Assembly (NCBI GenBank): GCA_021825445.1
Contig: JAKAHA010000010.1
Span: 1-34,861, forward strand
DNA length: 34,861 nucleotides
DNA from: a bacterium
GTDB taxonomy: Bacteria > Patescibacteriota > Microgenomatia > UBA1406 > GWC2-37-13
Reading direction: 5' to 3'
Program-made: the position numbers and the translations under genes
In this document: piece by piece, positions 21,116 through 28,812 of the stretch
Position numbering within the stretch: position 1 is the first letter of the stretch
Layout: each line of letters begins with the position of its first letter
Notes under the pieces: model-generated
What the model saw: only the letters and a program-made list of their open reading frames with translations
What the model was told of the DNA's origin: nothing
Databases searched by the model: none

Positions 21116-21775
21116 ATGGAAATTAAATATTTGGGTCATTCGTCATTTTTAATCAAAACTAAAACTGCTAGAATTGTGACCGACCCTTTTGACCCAGAAA
21201 TGGTTGGTCTAAAATTTCCAAAAACAGAAGCCGATGTCGTCACTATTTCTCATTCTCATAAAGATCATAATTTCACAAAAAATATAGTTGGAGTCGGCGG
21301 AGCAATCCCTTTGATGATTGATATGCCTGGAGAATTTGAAAAGTTAGGTGTCAGAATGTTTGGTTTTCAATCTTTTCATGACAAGGTAAAAGGTGCCGAG
21401 CGTGGTGAAAATATTATGTATAAATTTGAGGCAGAGGGAATTTCTGTCCTTCATTGTGGAGATTTGGGTGTCGTTCCTGAGGAAAATTTTCTTGAATTAA
21501 TTGGCGAAGTCGATATTTTGATGGTTCCGGTTGGAGGAAATTATAGTCTTTCGGCAGATGAGGCGATTGATTTGGTTAAAAAAATCGAGCCATCTATCGT
21601 GATCCCGATGCACTATAATTCTGAAAAACTAAATCAAACAAATTTTGGAAAATTAACTCCGGTTTCTGAATTTACAAAAAAGTTTGGATTGGATAATCCT
21701 GTTACTGAACCGAAATTAGTCTACAAAAAAGAAGAGTTAGAAGCTGAGATGAGGGTGGTGGTATTGGAAATATAA
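21116..21775 (+). CDS. MBL-fold metal-dependent hydrolase (UPF0173-like)
   Basis: 219 residues. Metal-binding HxHxDH motif in ISHSHKDHNF (about 44-53), followed by LHCGDLG (about 119-125) and a final His in IPMHYNSE (about 162-169). N-terminal MEIKYLGHSSFLIKT is typical of the UPF0173/YtkL-type beta-lactamase-fold hydrolases. These cleave phosphodiester, lactone or similar bonds with two zinc ions; the substrate is not known. It lies between the tRNA-linked membrane protein and dnaB, the latter separated by repeat C. Confidence 0.9.
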   Translation: MEIKYLGHSSFLIKTKTARIVTDPFDPEMVGLKFPKTEADVVTISHSHKDHNFTKNIVGVGGAIPLMIDMPGEFEKLGVRMFGFQSFHDKVKGAERGENIMYKFEAEGISVLHCGDLGVVPEENFLELIGEVDILMVPVGGNYSLSADEAIDLVKKIEPSIVIPMHYNSEKLNQTNFGKLTPVSEFTKKFGLDNPVTEPKLVYKKEELEAEMRVVVLEI

Positions 21776-21778
21776 AAT

Positions 21779-21889
21779 TGATCTAATTAACCTAATTATT
21801 CTAATTAATCTAAATAATACCCAATAACCAAAACTCAAATTTGGACATTTTTTAGGTCAATTAGTAATTAGAAATTAGGAATTAAATTA
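21779..21889 (+). repeat. Repeat family C, copy 2 (5' of dnaB)
   Basis: Plus-strand orientation: begins ATTGATCTAATTAACCTAAT, has AAATTTGGACATTTTTTAG in the middle and ends GGTCAATTAGTAATTAGAAA just before the dnaB ATG at 21890. It lacks a 9-nt unit (AATAATTAG) present in the right arm of the other two copies. Confidence 0.85.
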
Positions 21890-23221
21890 ATGGCTACTTC
21901 CGAAGGCTTTAAGACTCCTCCCCATGATCTTGATGCTGAGAAATCAGTATTGGGGGCAGTCTTAATCGATTCTACCTCCATCAATCTGGTTGCAGAATTT
22001 TTAAAAGCGGAACATTTTTACTCTCGTGAACATCAGTTGATTTATGGTGCGATGATCACCCTTTTTGAGCGTCAACAACCAATTGACGTTGTGACAATCC
22101 AAGACGAACTTAAAAAAACTGATTCTTTAAAGCAAATTGGTGGAAAAAATTATTTATCAGATCTAATCAACGCCGTTCCGACTTCCGCCTATATCGAACA
22201 ATACGGTCGAATTGTCAAGAATCATTTTGTCAAAAGACGTCTCATTCAAATGTCATCTCGACTGGTTGAAAAATCTTTTGACACAAAAGGAGATGTTAAA
22301 AAGTTACTCGACGATGCCGAGACCGAGATATTTGCTCTTTCCCAAGAACATCTTCATAGAGACTTTATTGAACTTAAAGAAGTATTGGCGGAAAGTTTTG
22401 AACGTCTTGAGGAATTTGTCAAAAAAGGTTCTCACCTTCGAGGAGTCTCAACTGGTTTTGTCGATCTTGACTCGAAGCTTGCCGGAATGCAGGATTCAAA
22501 TTTACTCATTCTTGCAGCCCGCCCAGGAATTGGAAAGACGACAATGGCTTTAAATATCGCTCTTCAAGCGGCAACAAAAAACAAAACTCCGGTAGGATTT
22601 TTTTCACTTGAGATGAGTAAGGAAGAATTGGTCGACCGTCTGCTTGTGGGGCAAGCAGATATTGATGCTTGGAGACTTAAAACGGGAAGGTTGTCTGAGG
22701 ACGATTATAAAAGGCTTACTGAGGCGATGGGTGATCTGTCTGAGGCTCCGATATTTATCGACGATACACCAGGGAGCTCAATTTTGGAAATGAGAACAAA
22801 AGCTAGAAAACTTAAAATGGAAAAAGGGATTAAACTTTTGATTGTTGATTATCTGCAGCTAATTGACGCTGGAAAAAGATTCGATTCAAGAGTGAATGAA
22901 GTTTCCTACGTCTCTCAGAATTTGAAAAATTTAGCTCGTGAACTTAAAATTCCGGTACTTGCTTTATCACAATTGTCTCGAGCGGTTGAACAGCGGGGGA
23001 CTCGCAAGCCCCAACTTTCAGATCTTAGGGAGTCAGGGAGCATCGAACAGGATGCCGACGTTGTCATGTTTTTATACCTTGAGCAGGAAACGGAAGATAT
23101 TTTGGACCAAAATAAAAAAATAATTAAGCTCTACATTGCCAAACACCGCAACGGCGCAACGGGCGAGATGGATCTTCTTTTCCGCGGCGACCGCGTAAAG
23201 TTCTACAGTGTGGAGAAATAA
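21890..23221 (+). CDS. dnaB: Replicative DNA helicase
   Basis: 443 residues, the standard DnaB length. N-terminal helical domain opens PPHDLDAEKSVLGAVL (about 7-22). The RecA-like motor has Walker A ARPGIGKTT (about 211-219), Walker B LLIVDYLQLI (about 320-329) and the arginine-finger region KHRNGATGE near the end. No intein is present. DnaB unwinds DNA at the replication fork as a homohexamer with primase. The start codon abuts repeat C, and no Shine-Dalgarno sequence is seen; translation may depend on the AT-rich leader. Confidence 0.95.
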   Translation: MATSEGFKTPPHDLDAEKSVLGAVLIDSTSINLVAEFLKAEHFYSREHQLIYGAMITLFERQQPIDVVTIQDELKKTDSLKQIGGKNYLSDLINAVPTSAYIEQYGRIVKNHFVKRRLIQMSSRLVEKSFDTKGDVKKLLDDAETEIFALSQEHLHRDFIELKEVLAESFERLEEFVKKGSHLRGVSTGFVDLDSKLAGMQDSNLLILAARPGIGKTTMALNIALQAATKNKTPVGFFSLEMSKEELVDRLLVGQADIDAWRLKTGRLSEDDYKRLTEAMGDLSEAPIFIDDTPGSSILEMRTKARKLKMEKGIKLLIVDYLQLIDAGKRFDSRVNEVSYVSQNLKNLARELKIPVLALSQLSRAVEQRGTRKPQLSDLRESGSIEQDADVVMFLYLEQETEDILDQNKKIIKLYIAKHRNGATGEMDLLFRGDRVKFYSVEK

Positions 23222-23226
23222 AACCC

Positions 23227-23267
23227 TTGACAATTTTTTTTACTTCATGTATCCTGGGGGGGAGGAT
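23227..23267 (+). promoter_or_regulatory. csoR promoter with G-tract dyad operator
   Basis: TTGACA (23227-23232), 17-nt spacer, TATCCT (23250-23255). The -10 box is the left arm of ATCCT-GGGGGGG-AGGAT (23251-23267). CsoR repressors bind G/C-tract dyads of this kind, so this is a plausible copper-responsive operator overlapping the -10. Confidence 0.6.
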
Positions 23268-23305
23268 GGAAATAAATATCAAATATTAAATACTAAATAT
23301 CAAAA

Positions 23306-23560
23306 ATGGATAACAAGAGAGCTTTACATAGGATGAGAATTGCCAAGGGGCATTTGGAGAAAGTTATTGATATGATCGAGAAGAGGGAATACTGCTTGGA
23401 TATAATTCAACAGTCTCAGGCTGTTCAATCGGCTCTAAGCAAAGCTGATGAAGTGATTCTTGAAAATCATTTAAGGACATGTGTAAAAAATTCAATGATC
23501 AGTGGGCAAGATGTGGATAAAAAGGTTGACGAAATTATTGAAGTATTTAAGCGTAAGTAG
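23306..23560 (+). CDS. csoR: CsoR-family copper-sensing repressor
   Basis: 84 residues, all-helical, starting with LHRMRIAKGHLEKVIDMIEK. The Cu(I) ligands of CsoR are present: Cys30 (EYCLDII), His55 and Cys59 (ENHLRTC), the C-H-C triad of copper sensors rather than the C-C of persulfide sensors. Copper binding releases CsoR from its operator and derepresses efflux genes. It heads the copper operon with copA and the TauE-cupredoxin fusion. A perfect palindrome follows its stop. Confidence 0.9.
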   Translation: MDNKRALHRMRIAKGHLEKVIDMIEKREYCLDIIQQSQAVQSALSKADEVILENHLRTCVKNSMISGQDVDKKVDEIIEVFKRK

Positions 23561-23580
23561 GGAACAAAAATTTTTGTTCC
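23561..23580. repeat. Perfect 20-bp palindrome between csoR and copA
   Basis: GGAACAAAAATTTTTGTTCC starts at the base after the csoR stop. It could be an RNA hairpin tuning csoR against copA expression, or an operator. A further small dyad, GTACAATCAGTAC, follows. Confidence 0.7.
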
Positions 23581-23601
23581 GTACAATCAGTACAAAAAAT
23601 T

Positions 23602-24279
23602 ATGAAACAACAATTTTTTATTAAAGGTCTTCATTGTGCCTCCTGTGTCTACACAACTGAAAAAGCGTTGAAAACAATTCCTGGTGTTAGTGAAGCTGTT
23701 GTAAATTTGGCAACAGGTAACGCTGTAATTTCAAGCGATAAACAAATAGACGAATTAAATATTAAAAGTGTTATCAAAGATTCAGGATATCAAGCAGTTA
23801 TGGAAGAAGAGCTAATGAAAGGACATGATCATCAAAAAATGTTGAAAGATAAAGAGATGAAAGATTTAAAAATAAAAACAATTTTTAGTTTGGTGAGTGC
23901 TTTTTCTATCATGTTTATAGTAAAAAATCTTTATCTTCAATTTATCTTGGCGACTATAGTGCAATTTTGGGGAGGGCTTGAATTTTACAAAGCAACATTG
24001 CCTGCATTAAAAAAACTTCGCGCAAATATGGATACTCTAGTGGTTGTTGGGACAAGTGTTGCTTATTTTTATTCGGTTTGGATAATTTTTTTTGCATTGA
24101 ATTTAATGCCATATTTTGAAACATCAACTGCAATTATTGCTTTAGTCTTATTGGGTCGTTATTTGGAGGCAAAAGCTAAAACGGGAACAGGTGAAGCGAT
24201 TAAAAAATTAATTGGGCTTCAGGCAAAGGAAGCAATCGTGTTGGTGAGAGAGAATGATGAAAGAATTAAAAACTTATGA
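23602..24279 (+). CDS. copA: Copper P-type ATPase, N-terminal part (HMA, TM1-4 region)
   Basis: 225 residues. Heavy-metal-associated domain (GLHCASC, about 9-15) with both Cys, a His-rich linker (GHDHQK) and four transmembrane segments to about residue 195 ([20 protein letters not shown]). It ends at the start of the actuator domain with [20 protein letters not shown] and TGA. The remainder of the enzyme is in the next ORF, which starts at 24276 and overlaps by 4 bp (ATGA). Together the two ORFs hold all domains of a Cu+ P1B-type ATPase. Either it is a real split gene joined by reinitiation, or a frameshift or base error separates one ORF; the second ORF is in the -1 frame. Confidence 0.85.
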   Translation: MKQQFFIKGLHCASCVYTTEKALKTIPGVSEAVVNLATGNAVISSDKQIDELNIKSVIKDSGYQAVMEEELMKGHDHQKMLKDKEMKDLKIKTIFSLVSAFSIMFIVKNLYLQFILATIVQFWGGLEFYKATLPALKKLRANMDTLVVVGTSVAYFYSVWIIFFALNLMPYFETSTAIIALVLLGRYLEAKAKTGTGEAIKKLIGLQAKEAIVLVRENDERIKNL

Positions 24280-25892
24280 AAGAACTGAAATTAGCCATCG
24301 ATAAAATTAAGGTAGGTGATCATATTCGAGTTCGTCCTGGAGAAAAAATTCCTGTTGATGGAATTATTATTGAGGGAGAGTCGGCAATTGATGAGTCGAT
24401 GGTGACGGGTGAGAGCATCCCTACTTCAAAATACAAAGGGGACACCGTAATTGGTGCAACGATAAATAAGTCGGGAAGTTTTATTTATAAAGCGACTAAA
24501 GTTGGGGCCGACACAATGCTTTCTAGAATCATAAAATTAGTTGAAGAAGCACAAGGTAGCAAAGCCCCAATCCAAAGGCTTGCCGATATTATTTCTTCGT
24601 ATTTTGTCCCGATCGTTATCATGTTGGCAATCGGAACATTTATTGGTTGGTATTTTGTTGGCGGACCCGCAACCGCAATGTTGAATGCTATTGCAGTTTT
24701 AATTATTGCTTGCCCTTGTGCAATGGGTCTTGCTACACCGACTGCAATTATGGTTGGCACAGGGATAGGAGCGGAGCATGGAATTTTGATCCGCGACGCT
24801 GAAAGCCTGGAAACTGCTCATAAAGTCAATACAATTATTTTTGACAAAACGGGAACTTTGACAAAAGGAAAACCGGAGGTAACTGATATTTTAATCCATG
24901 ATTCGGCGAAGAAATTTTTATCACACGAGAATCTCTCCCCTTCGGGGTCCCTCTCGAAAGTGAAAAAATTACTTTCGCCTCATCAATCAATAATTTTATC
25001 TTTAGCTGCTTCTCTTGAAAAACTTTCCGAACATCCGCTTGGAGAGGCAATTGTAAAAAAAGCAGAAGAGAAAAACCTTGCCCTGAGCGAAGTCGAAGGG
25101 TTCAGATCATTGACAGGGAGAGGGGTCACCGGGGATATCAAATATCAATCCGCCAGCCGGCGGACAAATATCAAAGTTATTTTAGGAAATGAAAAACTGA
25201 TGGAAGAAAACAAAATATCAATGAAGCAATTTAACAATAAAACAATAAAACTAAAAAATGAAGGGAAAACAGTTGTTTTTCTTGCTATTAAAAACTACAC
25301 CCTACGAACTACACCCTACAATCTAGTTGGCTTGCTCGCCATTGCCGATACAGTCAAGGAAAGTGCAAAAGAAGCGATTAAAAAACTTCGAGATTTGGAG
25401 ATTGAGACATTTATGATTACAGGAGATAATAGGCAGACAGCACTGGCGATTGCTAGTCAAGTTGGAATAAAAAAAGAAAATGTTTTTGCAGAAATTTTAC
25501 CTGAAGGTAAAGAAAAGCAAATTACTATCTTGAAGCGATCGCTACAAGATGGTAAAGTGGCTTTTGTTGGAGACGGAATCAATGACGCTCCAGCTCTAGC
25601 TACTGCCGATGTTGGAATAGCGATTGGCACAGGTACCGATGTTGCCATTGAAGCCTCCGGTATCACTCTTGTCAATAAAAATCTTTCATCAGTTGTATCG
25701 GCGATTAAACTATCCAAGCAAACAATGAAGACAATAAAAATGAATTTATTTTGGGCATTTGCGTATAATGTGGTTTTGATACCTGTTGCGATGATGGGGT
25801 GGATTAATCCAGTTTTGGCTTCCGGTGCCATGGCAATTTCTAGTATTTCAGTCATTACAAATTCGCTTTTGTTAAAAAAAGCAAAAATATAA
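24276..25892 (+). CDS. copA: Copper P-type ATPase, C-terminal part (actuator, CPC, catalytic)
   Basis: 538 residues. Actuator TGES (44-47), transmembrane metal site [12 protein letters not shown] (CPC at 146-148), phosphorylation site DKTGTLTKG (Asp190), nucleotide-domain SEHPLGEAI, then TGDNRQTA and [12 protein letters not shown], all required catalytic motifs. Cu(I) is pumped out at the cost of ATP. The N-domain carries at least four repeat-derived in-frame insertions: CCCC-TTC-GGGG with CGAAAGT/ACTTTCG (24930-24977), family E (25081-25100, LALSEVEG), CCGCC/GGCGG (25150-25163) and the AACTAC tandem (25293-25319). These are in surface loops, so activity is plausible. It starts in the ATGA overlap with the N-terminal ORF. 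Confidence 0.9.
   Translation: MKELKLAIDKIKVGDHIRVRPGEKIPVDGIIIEGESAIDESMVTGESIPTSKYKGDTVIGATINKSGSFIYKATKVGADTMLSRIIKLVEEAQGSKAPIQRLADIISSYFVPIVIMLAIGTFIGWYFVGGPATAMLNAIAVLIIACPCAMGLATPTAIMVGTGIGAEHGILIRDAESLETAHKVNTIIFDKTGTLTKGKPEVTDILIHDSAKKFLSHENLSPSGSLSKVKKLLSPHQSIILSLAASLEKLSEHPLGEAIVKKAEEKNLALSEVEGFRSLTGRGVTGDIKYQSASRRTNIKVILGNEKLMEENKISMKQFNNKTIKLKNEGKTVVFLAIKNYTLRTTPYNLVGLLAIADTVKESAKEAIKKLRDLEIETFMITGDNRQTALAIASQVGIKKENVFAEILPEGKEKQITILKRSLQDGKVAFVGDGINDAPALATADVGIAIGTGTDVAIEASGITLVNKNLSSVVSAIKLSKQTMKTIKMNLFWAFAYNVVLIPVAMMGWINPVLASGAMAISSISVITNSLLLKKAKI
25081..25100. repeat. Repeat family E, copy in copA
   Basis: CCCTGAGCGAAGTCGAAGGG encodes LALSEVEG in frame. The same 20-mer is at 27663-27682 (in PAP2), and a divergent form is at 12795-12814. 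Confidence 0.9.
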
Positions 25893-25896
25893 ACCT

Positions 25897-25932
25897 ATGT
25901 GCGGCGGATGCAGTAAACCAAAAGGAAAGTAA
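25897..25932 (+). CDS. Possible 11-residue CxxC micropeptide
   Basis: MCGGCSKPKGK and stop, 4 nt after the copA stop. CGGC is a typical soft-metal ligand motif and the position inside a copper operon is suggestive. It is too short to judge by codon statistics and could be chance; the downstream palindromic repeat starts 3 nt after its stop. Confidence 0.35.
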   Translation: MCGGCSKPKGK

Positions 25933-25935
25933 CGT

Positions 25936-26022
25936 GTCATCCCCGTGTAGACGGGGATCCAGTCGATAATCACATTTTAAAAAGGTAATTATAGTCTGGA
26001 TTCCCACCTTCGTGGGAATGAC
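25936..26022. repeat. Palindromic repeat family A, copy 3
   Basis: 87-bp two-hairpin element (GTCATCCCCGTGTAGACGGG ... TTCGTGGGAATGAC) filling the gap between the micropeptide and the next gene, whose ATG is 3 nt beyond. Confidence 0.9.
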
Positions 26023-26025
26023 ACT

Positions 26026-27354
26026 ATGAAATTCAATAAAAAAACTTTGCCCATTAAAGGCATGCACTGTCCGTCTTGTGAGATTTTAATAACGGACAAA
26101 TTTAAGGAAATGTCAAATGTGTCAGTTGTTAAACCAAATTTTAATAAACAGGAAGCTGAAGTTTATTTCACTGGACATTTGGACCAAAAGGCTTTAAACA
26201 TGAAAATCCAGCAATTTGGATATGAAATTGGAGACCCACCTACTACCGCCACGGCGGGATTCGGCGAGGCGAGGAAAAATATTGTTGAAGCATTTTTGAT
26301 TGCGGTTGGTTTGGGGCTAATATACTTAATTGCAAAAGAAATTAATATTATTCCGAATATTAATATCACTGGGAATTTGAATTTATTAACTGTTTTGTTT
26401 TTAGGCTTAGTTGCTTCAATTTCGACTTGCATGGCGACATCTGGAGCACTATTTTTGTCAACAATCGGCAAAAAAACAAACAGTTTAAAACAAGCAATTT
26501 ATTTTAGTTTGGGTCGAATTATTTCTTACGCTATTTTTGGTTTTATTGCTGGACTAATTGGTAGCGTCATTATTACTAATCTAAAATTTGGATCGGGATT
26601 AACATTATTGGCAGCAGTTTTTATGATTCTTCTTGGACTGGACATGTTAAAAATTCTTTCTTTTGCCTCAATCGTTCCATATGGAGTCACTTCAAATATT
26701 TTTAGAAAATTAGAACATTTCTTGATTAAAGATCCACATAAATCGGCCTTTTTTTTAGGAGCGATTACCTACTTTTTACCTTGTGGATTTACTCAGGCGA
26801 CTCAGGTTTATGCGTTGGGACTTGCTTCGCCTTTACAAAGTGCCCTAACCATGGCTGTCTTTGCCGCGGGAACCGCTCCAGCAATAATATTTATTGGTTC
26901 ATTAAAAGGCTTGTTAAAAAACACAATTTACCAATATTTTATGAAGGTTGTAGCTGTTGGCGTGTTAATTTTGGGTTTTTATTATATTTCAAATTTTCTG
27001 GCGATCTATGGGATTGGTTCAAATTGGACAAATAAGTCTAATAAGACTAGCTTGCTTGTGCAAGCAAGTGCGGTCAATTTGGTCGATGGTAAACAAATCA
27101 TCAATATGGCTGTAATAAATGGTGGGTATTCTCCTAATTTTCTTACAGTTAAAAAAGGGATACCAGTTAAATGGGTCATTGACGGAAAAAATGTTTTTGG
27201 TTGCCAGGGATATTTTGTCGTACCAACTTTAGGTATTTCTAAAGCACTTTCAGAGGGAGAAAATATTATAGAATTTACACCACAAGAAACGGGGATAATC
27301 AACTTTTCCTGTGGAATGGGAATGTATCGGGGAAGAATACAAATTATTGATTAG
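26026..27354 (+). CDS. HMA - TauE/SafE-like membrane - cupredoxin fusion
   Basis: 442 residues in three domains. (1) An HMA metallochaperone domain (about 8-72) with GMHCPSC (Cys15, Cys18). (2) A TauE/SafE or DsbD-like membrane domain (about 85-320), with STCMATSGALFL and YFLPCGFTQATQVYALGLAS, each carrying a Cys in a helix. (3) A C-terminal cupredoxin (about 345-442), with VFGCQGYFVVP and NFSCGMGMYRG holding copper-ligand Cys and Met. It probably hands Cu(I) from the cytosol through the membrane to the outer cupredoxin domain, or reduces it, acting with CopA. A short palindromic insertion (CCGCC/GGCGG) encodes TATAGFGEA near residue 75. It is the last gene of the copper operon. Confidence 0.85.
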   Translation: MKFNKKTLPIKGMHCPSCEILITDKFKEMSNVSVVKPNFNKQEAEVYFTGHLDQKALNMKIQQFGYEIGDPPTTATAGFGEARKNIVEAFLIAVGLGLIYLIAKEINIIPNINITGNLNLLTVLFLGLVASISTCMATSGALFLSTIGKKTNSLKQAIYFSLGRIISYAIFGFIAGLIGSVIITNLKFGSGLTLLAAVFMILLGLDMLKILSFASIVPYGVTSNIFRKLEHFLIKDPHKSAFFLGAITYFLPCGFTQATQVYALGLASPLQSALTMAVFAAGTAPAIIFIGSLKGLLKNTIYQYFMKVVAVGVLILGFYYISNFLAIYGIGSNWTNKSNKTSLLVQASAVNLVDGKQIINMAVINGGYSPNFLTVKKGIPVKWVIDGKNVFGCQGYFVVPTLGISKALSEGENIIEFTPQETGIINFSCGMGMYRGRIQIID

Positions 27355-27370
27355 ATGAAATAGGATATAA

Positions 27371-27964
27371 TCAGTTGAACCAGTCAAGTCTGTTGAATTT
27401 GAGAATCAAACTACTTATTAAATAACCCAAAATTGCTCCCGTAGCTACATCAAAAAAATAATGACAGCTTAGATATATTCTGGAGTATGAAATAAGAATT
27501 GCAACCAAATAATAAAACCATCTTCGTTTTTTGTCAAAGAAAGTTAAGACAGTGGCTGCGGCAAAGGCGGTTGTGGCATGAGTGGAAGGAAAGGAGAAGT
27601 CATGAGGACAGGAAAAAGTTGAAAATAGTTGTAAATGGTTATAAATAGTTGTAAATGGTTTACCCTGAGCGAAGTCGAAGGGACGTGGACGCATAAAAAT
27701 ATTTTTTAAGACGATATCAGATAAAAATGCTGTTAGCAAAAAAGTTGTTGAAAATAAAATAATAAATTTTTTATCTCGCTTGCTTATTCCTGGATTTTTT
27801 CTTTCTTCTAAAATTATGATAATTAAAATTACTAATAACCAAACTAAAATAGAGCTTCCTTTTAAGGAAAAAAAAGAGAAGAAATAGTTAAAAAATTGAT
27901 TGTGGGGAATTAGTTGATTAAAGAAATTGGTTAAAGAATAATCAAGAGAGATGATTTTATCCAT
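27371..27964 (-). CDS. PAP2-family membrane phosphatase
   Basis: 197 residues with about six helices. The three phosphatase signatures are present: KNIFMRPRP, FPSTHATTAF and SRIYLSCHYFFDVATG. The enzyme dephosphorylates lipid phosphates such as undecaprenyl pyrophosphate or phosphatidate at the outer membrane face. A family E repeat (27663-27682) between the first and second signatures encodes FDFAQGK in frame. The upstream ATG at 27973 overlaps a TATAAT (27972-27977), so the second ATG at 27964 is chosen. It converges with the copper operon, 16 bp away. Confidence 0.88.
   Translation of the reverse strand: MDKIISLDYSLTNFFNQLIPHNQFFNYFFSFFSLKGSSILVWLLVILIIIILEERKNPGISKRDKKFIILFSTTFLLTAFLSDIVLKNIFMRPRPFDFAQGKPFTTIYNHLQLFSTFSCPHDFSFPSTHATTAFAAATVLTFFDKKRRWFYYLVAILISYSRIYLSCHYFFDVATGAILGYLISSLILKFNRLDWFN
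27663..27682. repeat. Repeat family E, copy in PAP2
   Basis: CCCTGAGCGAAGTCGAAGGG, identical to 25081-25100, in frame on the minus strand. Confidence 0.9.
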
Positions 27965-28004
27965 AATTAACATTATAATGATTGAAATTGCTAATTGATA
28001 ATCA

Positions 28005-28080
28005 TAGTATGGATTCCCGCGTCCGCGGGAATGACATGTCTTGCGTTGTTTGTCATCCCCTTGAAGAAGGGGATCCAGTC
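28005..28080. repeat. Palindromic repeat family A, copy 4, halves exchanged
   Basis: The right-hand hairpin (TATGGATTCCCGCGTCCGCG...AATGAC, to 28035) comes before the left-hand hairpin (GTCATCCCCTTGAAGAAGGG, 28052 on). The order is reversed relative to copies 1-3, a circular permutation. It lies between PAP2 and the HAD gene. Confidence 0.8.
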
Positions 28081-28101
28081 TATTAATTACACTTTTTAAT
28101 T

Positions 28102-28746
28102 ATGATGATTAAATACGTTATCTTCGATTTCGATGGAACAATTGCCGATACGCTTCCCTTTAGTTTTCAAAAATTTTTGGAAGTAGCCAAGCTTTTGCAT
28201 ATTAATGATCTTAGTGACCGTGAAATTATTAAAGAAATCAGGTCAAAAAGTTACCAAGATTTGCTTAAAGGTAGCTTTAAAAGAGCCTGGCTCAAACTTC
28301 CTTTTGTTATTGATTTAATAAAAAGTTCACAGTTGGAACTTGAAAAAGAAATAAAAAATATTAAGTTTTTTCCTGGAATAAAGAAGTTTCTTTTTGATTT
28401 GAAAAAAGAAGGCTATAAACTGGCAATCATTTCTTCAAACCGAGTCGAGAATATTCATAAGTTTATTAAACATAACGATCTTGATGTTTTTGATTTTGTT
28501 CACGGAAAGACAGATCTTTTTGGAAAGGCGGGTTATTTAGGAAAGTTTTTAAACGATTTTAAATTGGAAAAATCAGAAGTAATTTACGTTGGTGACGAAA
28601 TCAGAGATGTTGAAGCATGCAAAAAAATTGGTATAAAAATAATCGGCGTTTCCTGGGGGCTTCACACGATTGAGGCTTTAAAGAAATCTGGAGTCGACTA
28701 CATTGTCAAAAAACCCGAAGAGATTTTTAAAATACTTACCGTTTAG
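28102..28746 (+). CDS. HAD-superfamily hydrolase, phosphoglycolate-phosphatase-like
   Basis: 214 residues. HAD motif I FDFDGTIADT (Asp nucleophile), motif II ISSN, motif III GKTDLFGKAG and motif IV VGDEIRDVEACKKIGIK with GVSWG. The cap domain is the alpha-helical C1 type. Members dephosphorylate small sugar phosphates; the substrate is not specified. Two ATGs are adjacent at 28102 and 28105. The gene is followed by the third REP palindrome, which may serve as a terminator. Confidence 0.88.
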   Translation: MMIKYVIFDFDGTIADTLPFSFQKFLEVAKLLHINDLSDREIIKEIRSKSYQDLLKGSFKRAWLKLPFVIDLIKSSQLELEKEIKNIKFFPGIKKFLFDLKKEGYKLAIISSNRVENIHKFIKHNDLDVFDFVHGKTDLFGKAGYLGKFLNDFKLEKSEVIYVGDEIRDVEACKKIGIKIIGVSWGLHTIEALKKSGVDYIVKKPEEIFKILTV

Positions 28747-28755
28747 CTTATTCTT

Positions 28756-28796
28756 GCCACCCTTGTACTAGCCTCCGAGGTTCGGACAGATTTGGC
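28756..28796 (+). repeat. REP palindrome, copy 3 (isolated)
   Basis: GCCACCCTTGTACTAGCCTC then CGAGGTTCGGACAG, ending TTTGGC: the same start as the copies at RayT, 27 kb away, with the degenerate distal half like copy 1. It lies between the HAD gene and the convergent orphan at 28813. Confidence 0.82.
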
Positions 28797-28812
28797 AAGA
28801 TGTAATTAAATA

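Noticed and set aside
24250-24290. Programmed -1 frameshift in copA
   Set aside because: The bases before the stop are ATT AAA AAC TTA TGA; no classical X-XXY-YYZ slippery heptamer is in frame. Reinitiation at ATGA or an indel is simpler.
23602-25892. Alternative genetic code with TGA as glycine
   Set aside because: Reading through the TGA in copA soon meets further stops, and several other genes end cleanly in TGA at the expected family length.
26026-27354. Plain sulfite exporter annotation
   Set aside because: The added HMA and cupredoxin domains and the csoR-copA operon context point to copper, not sulfite.
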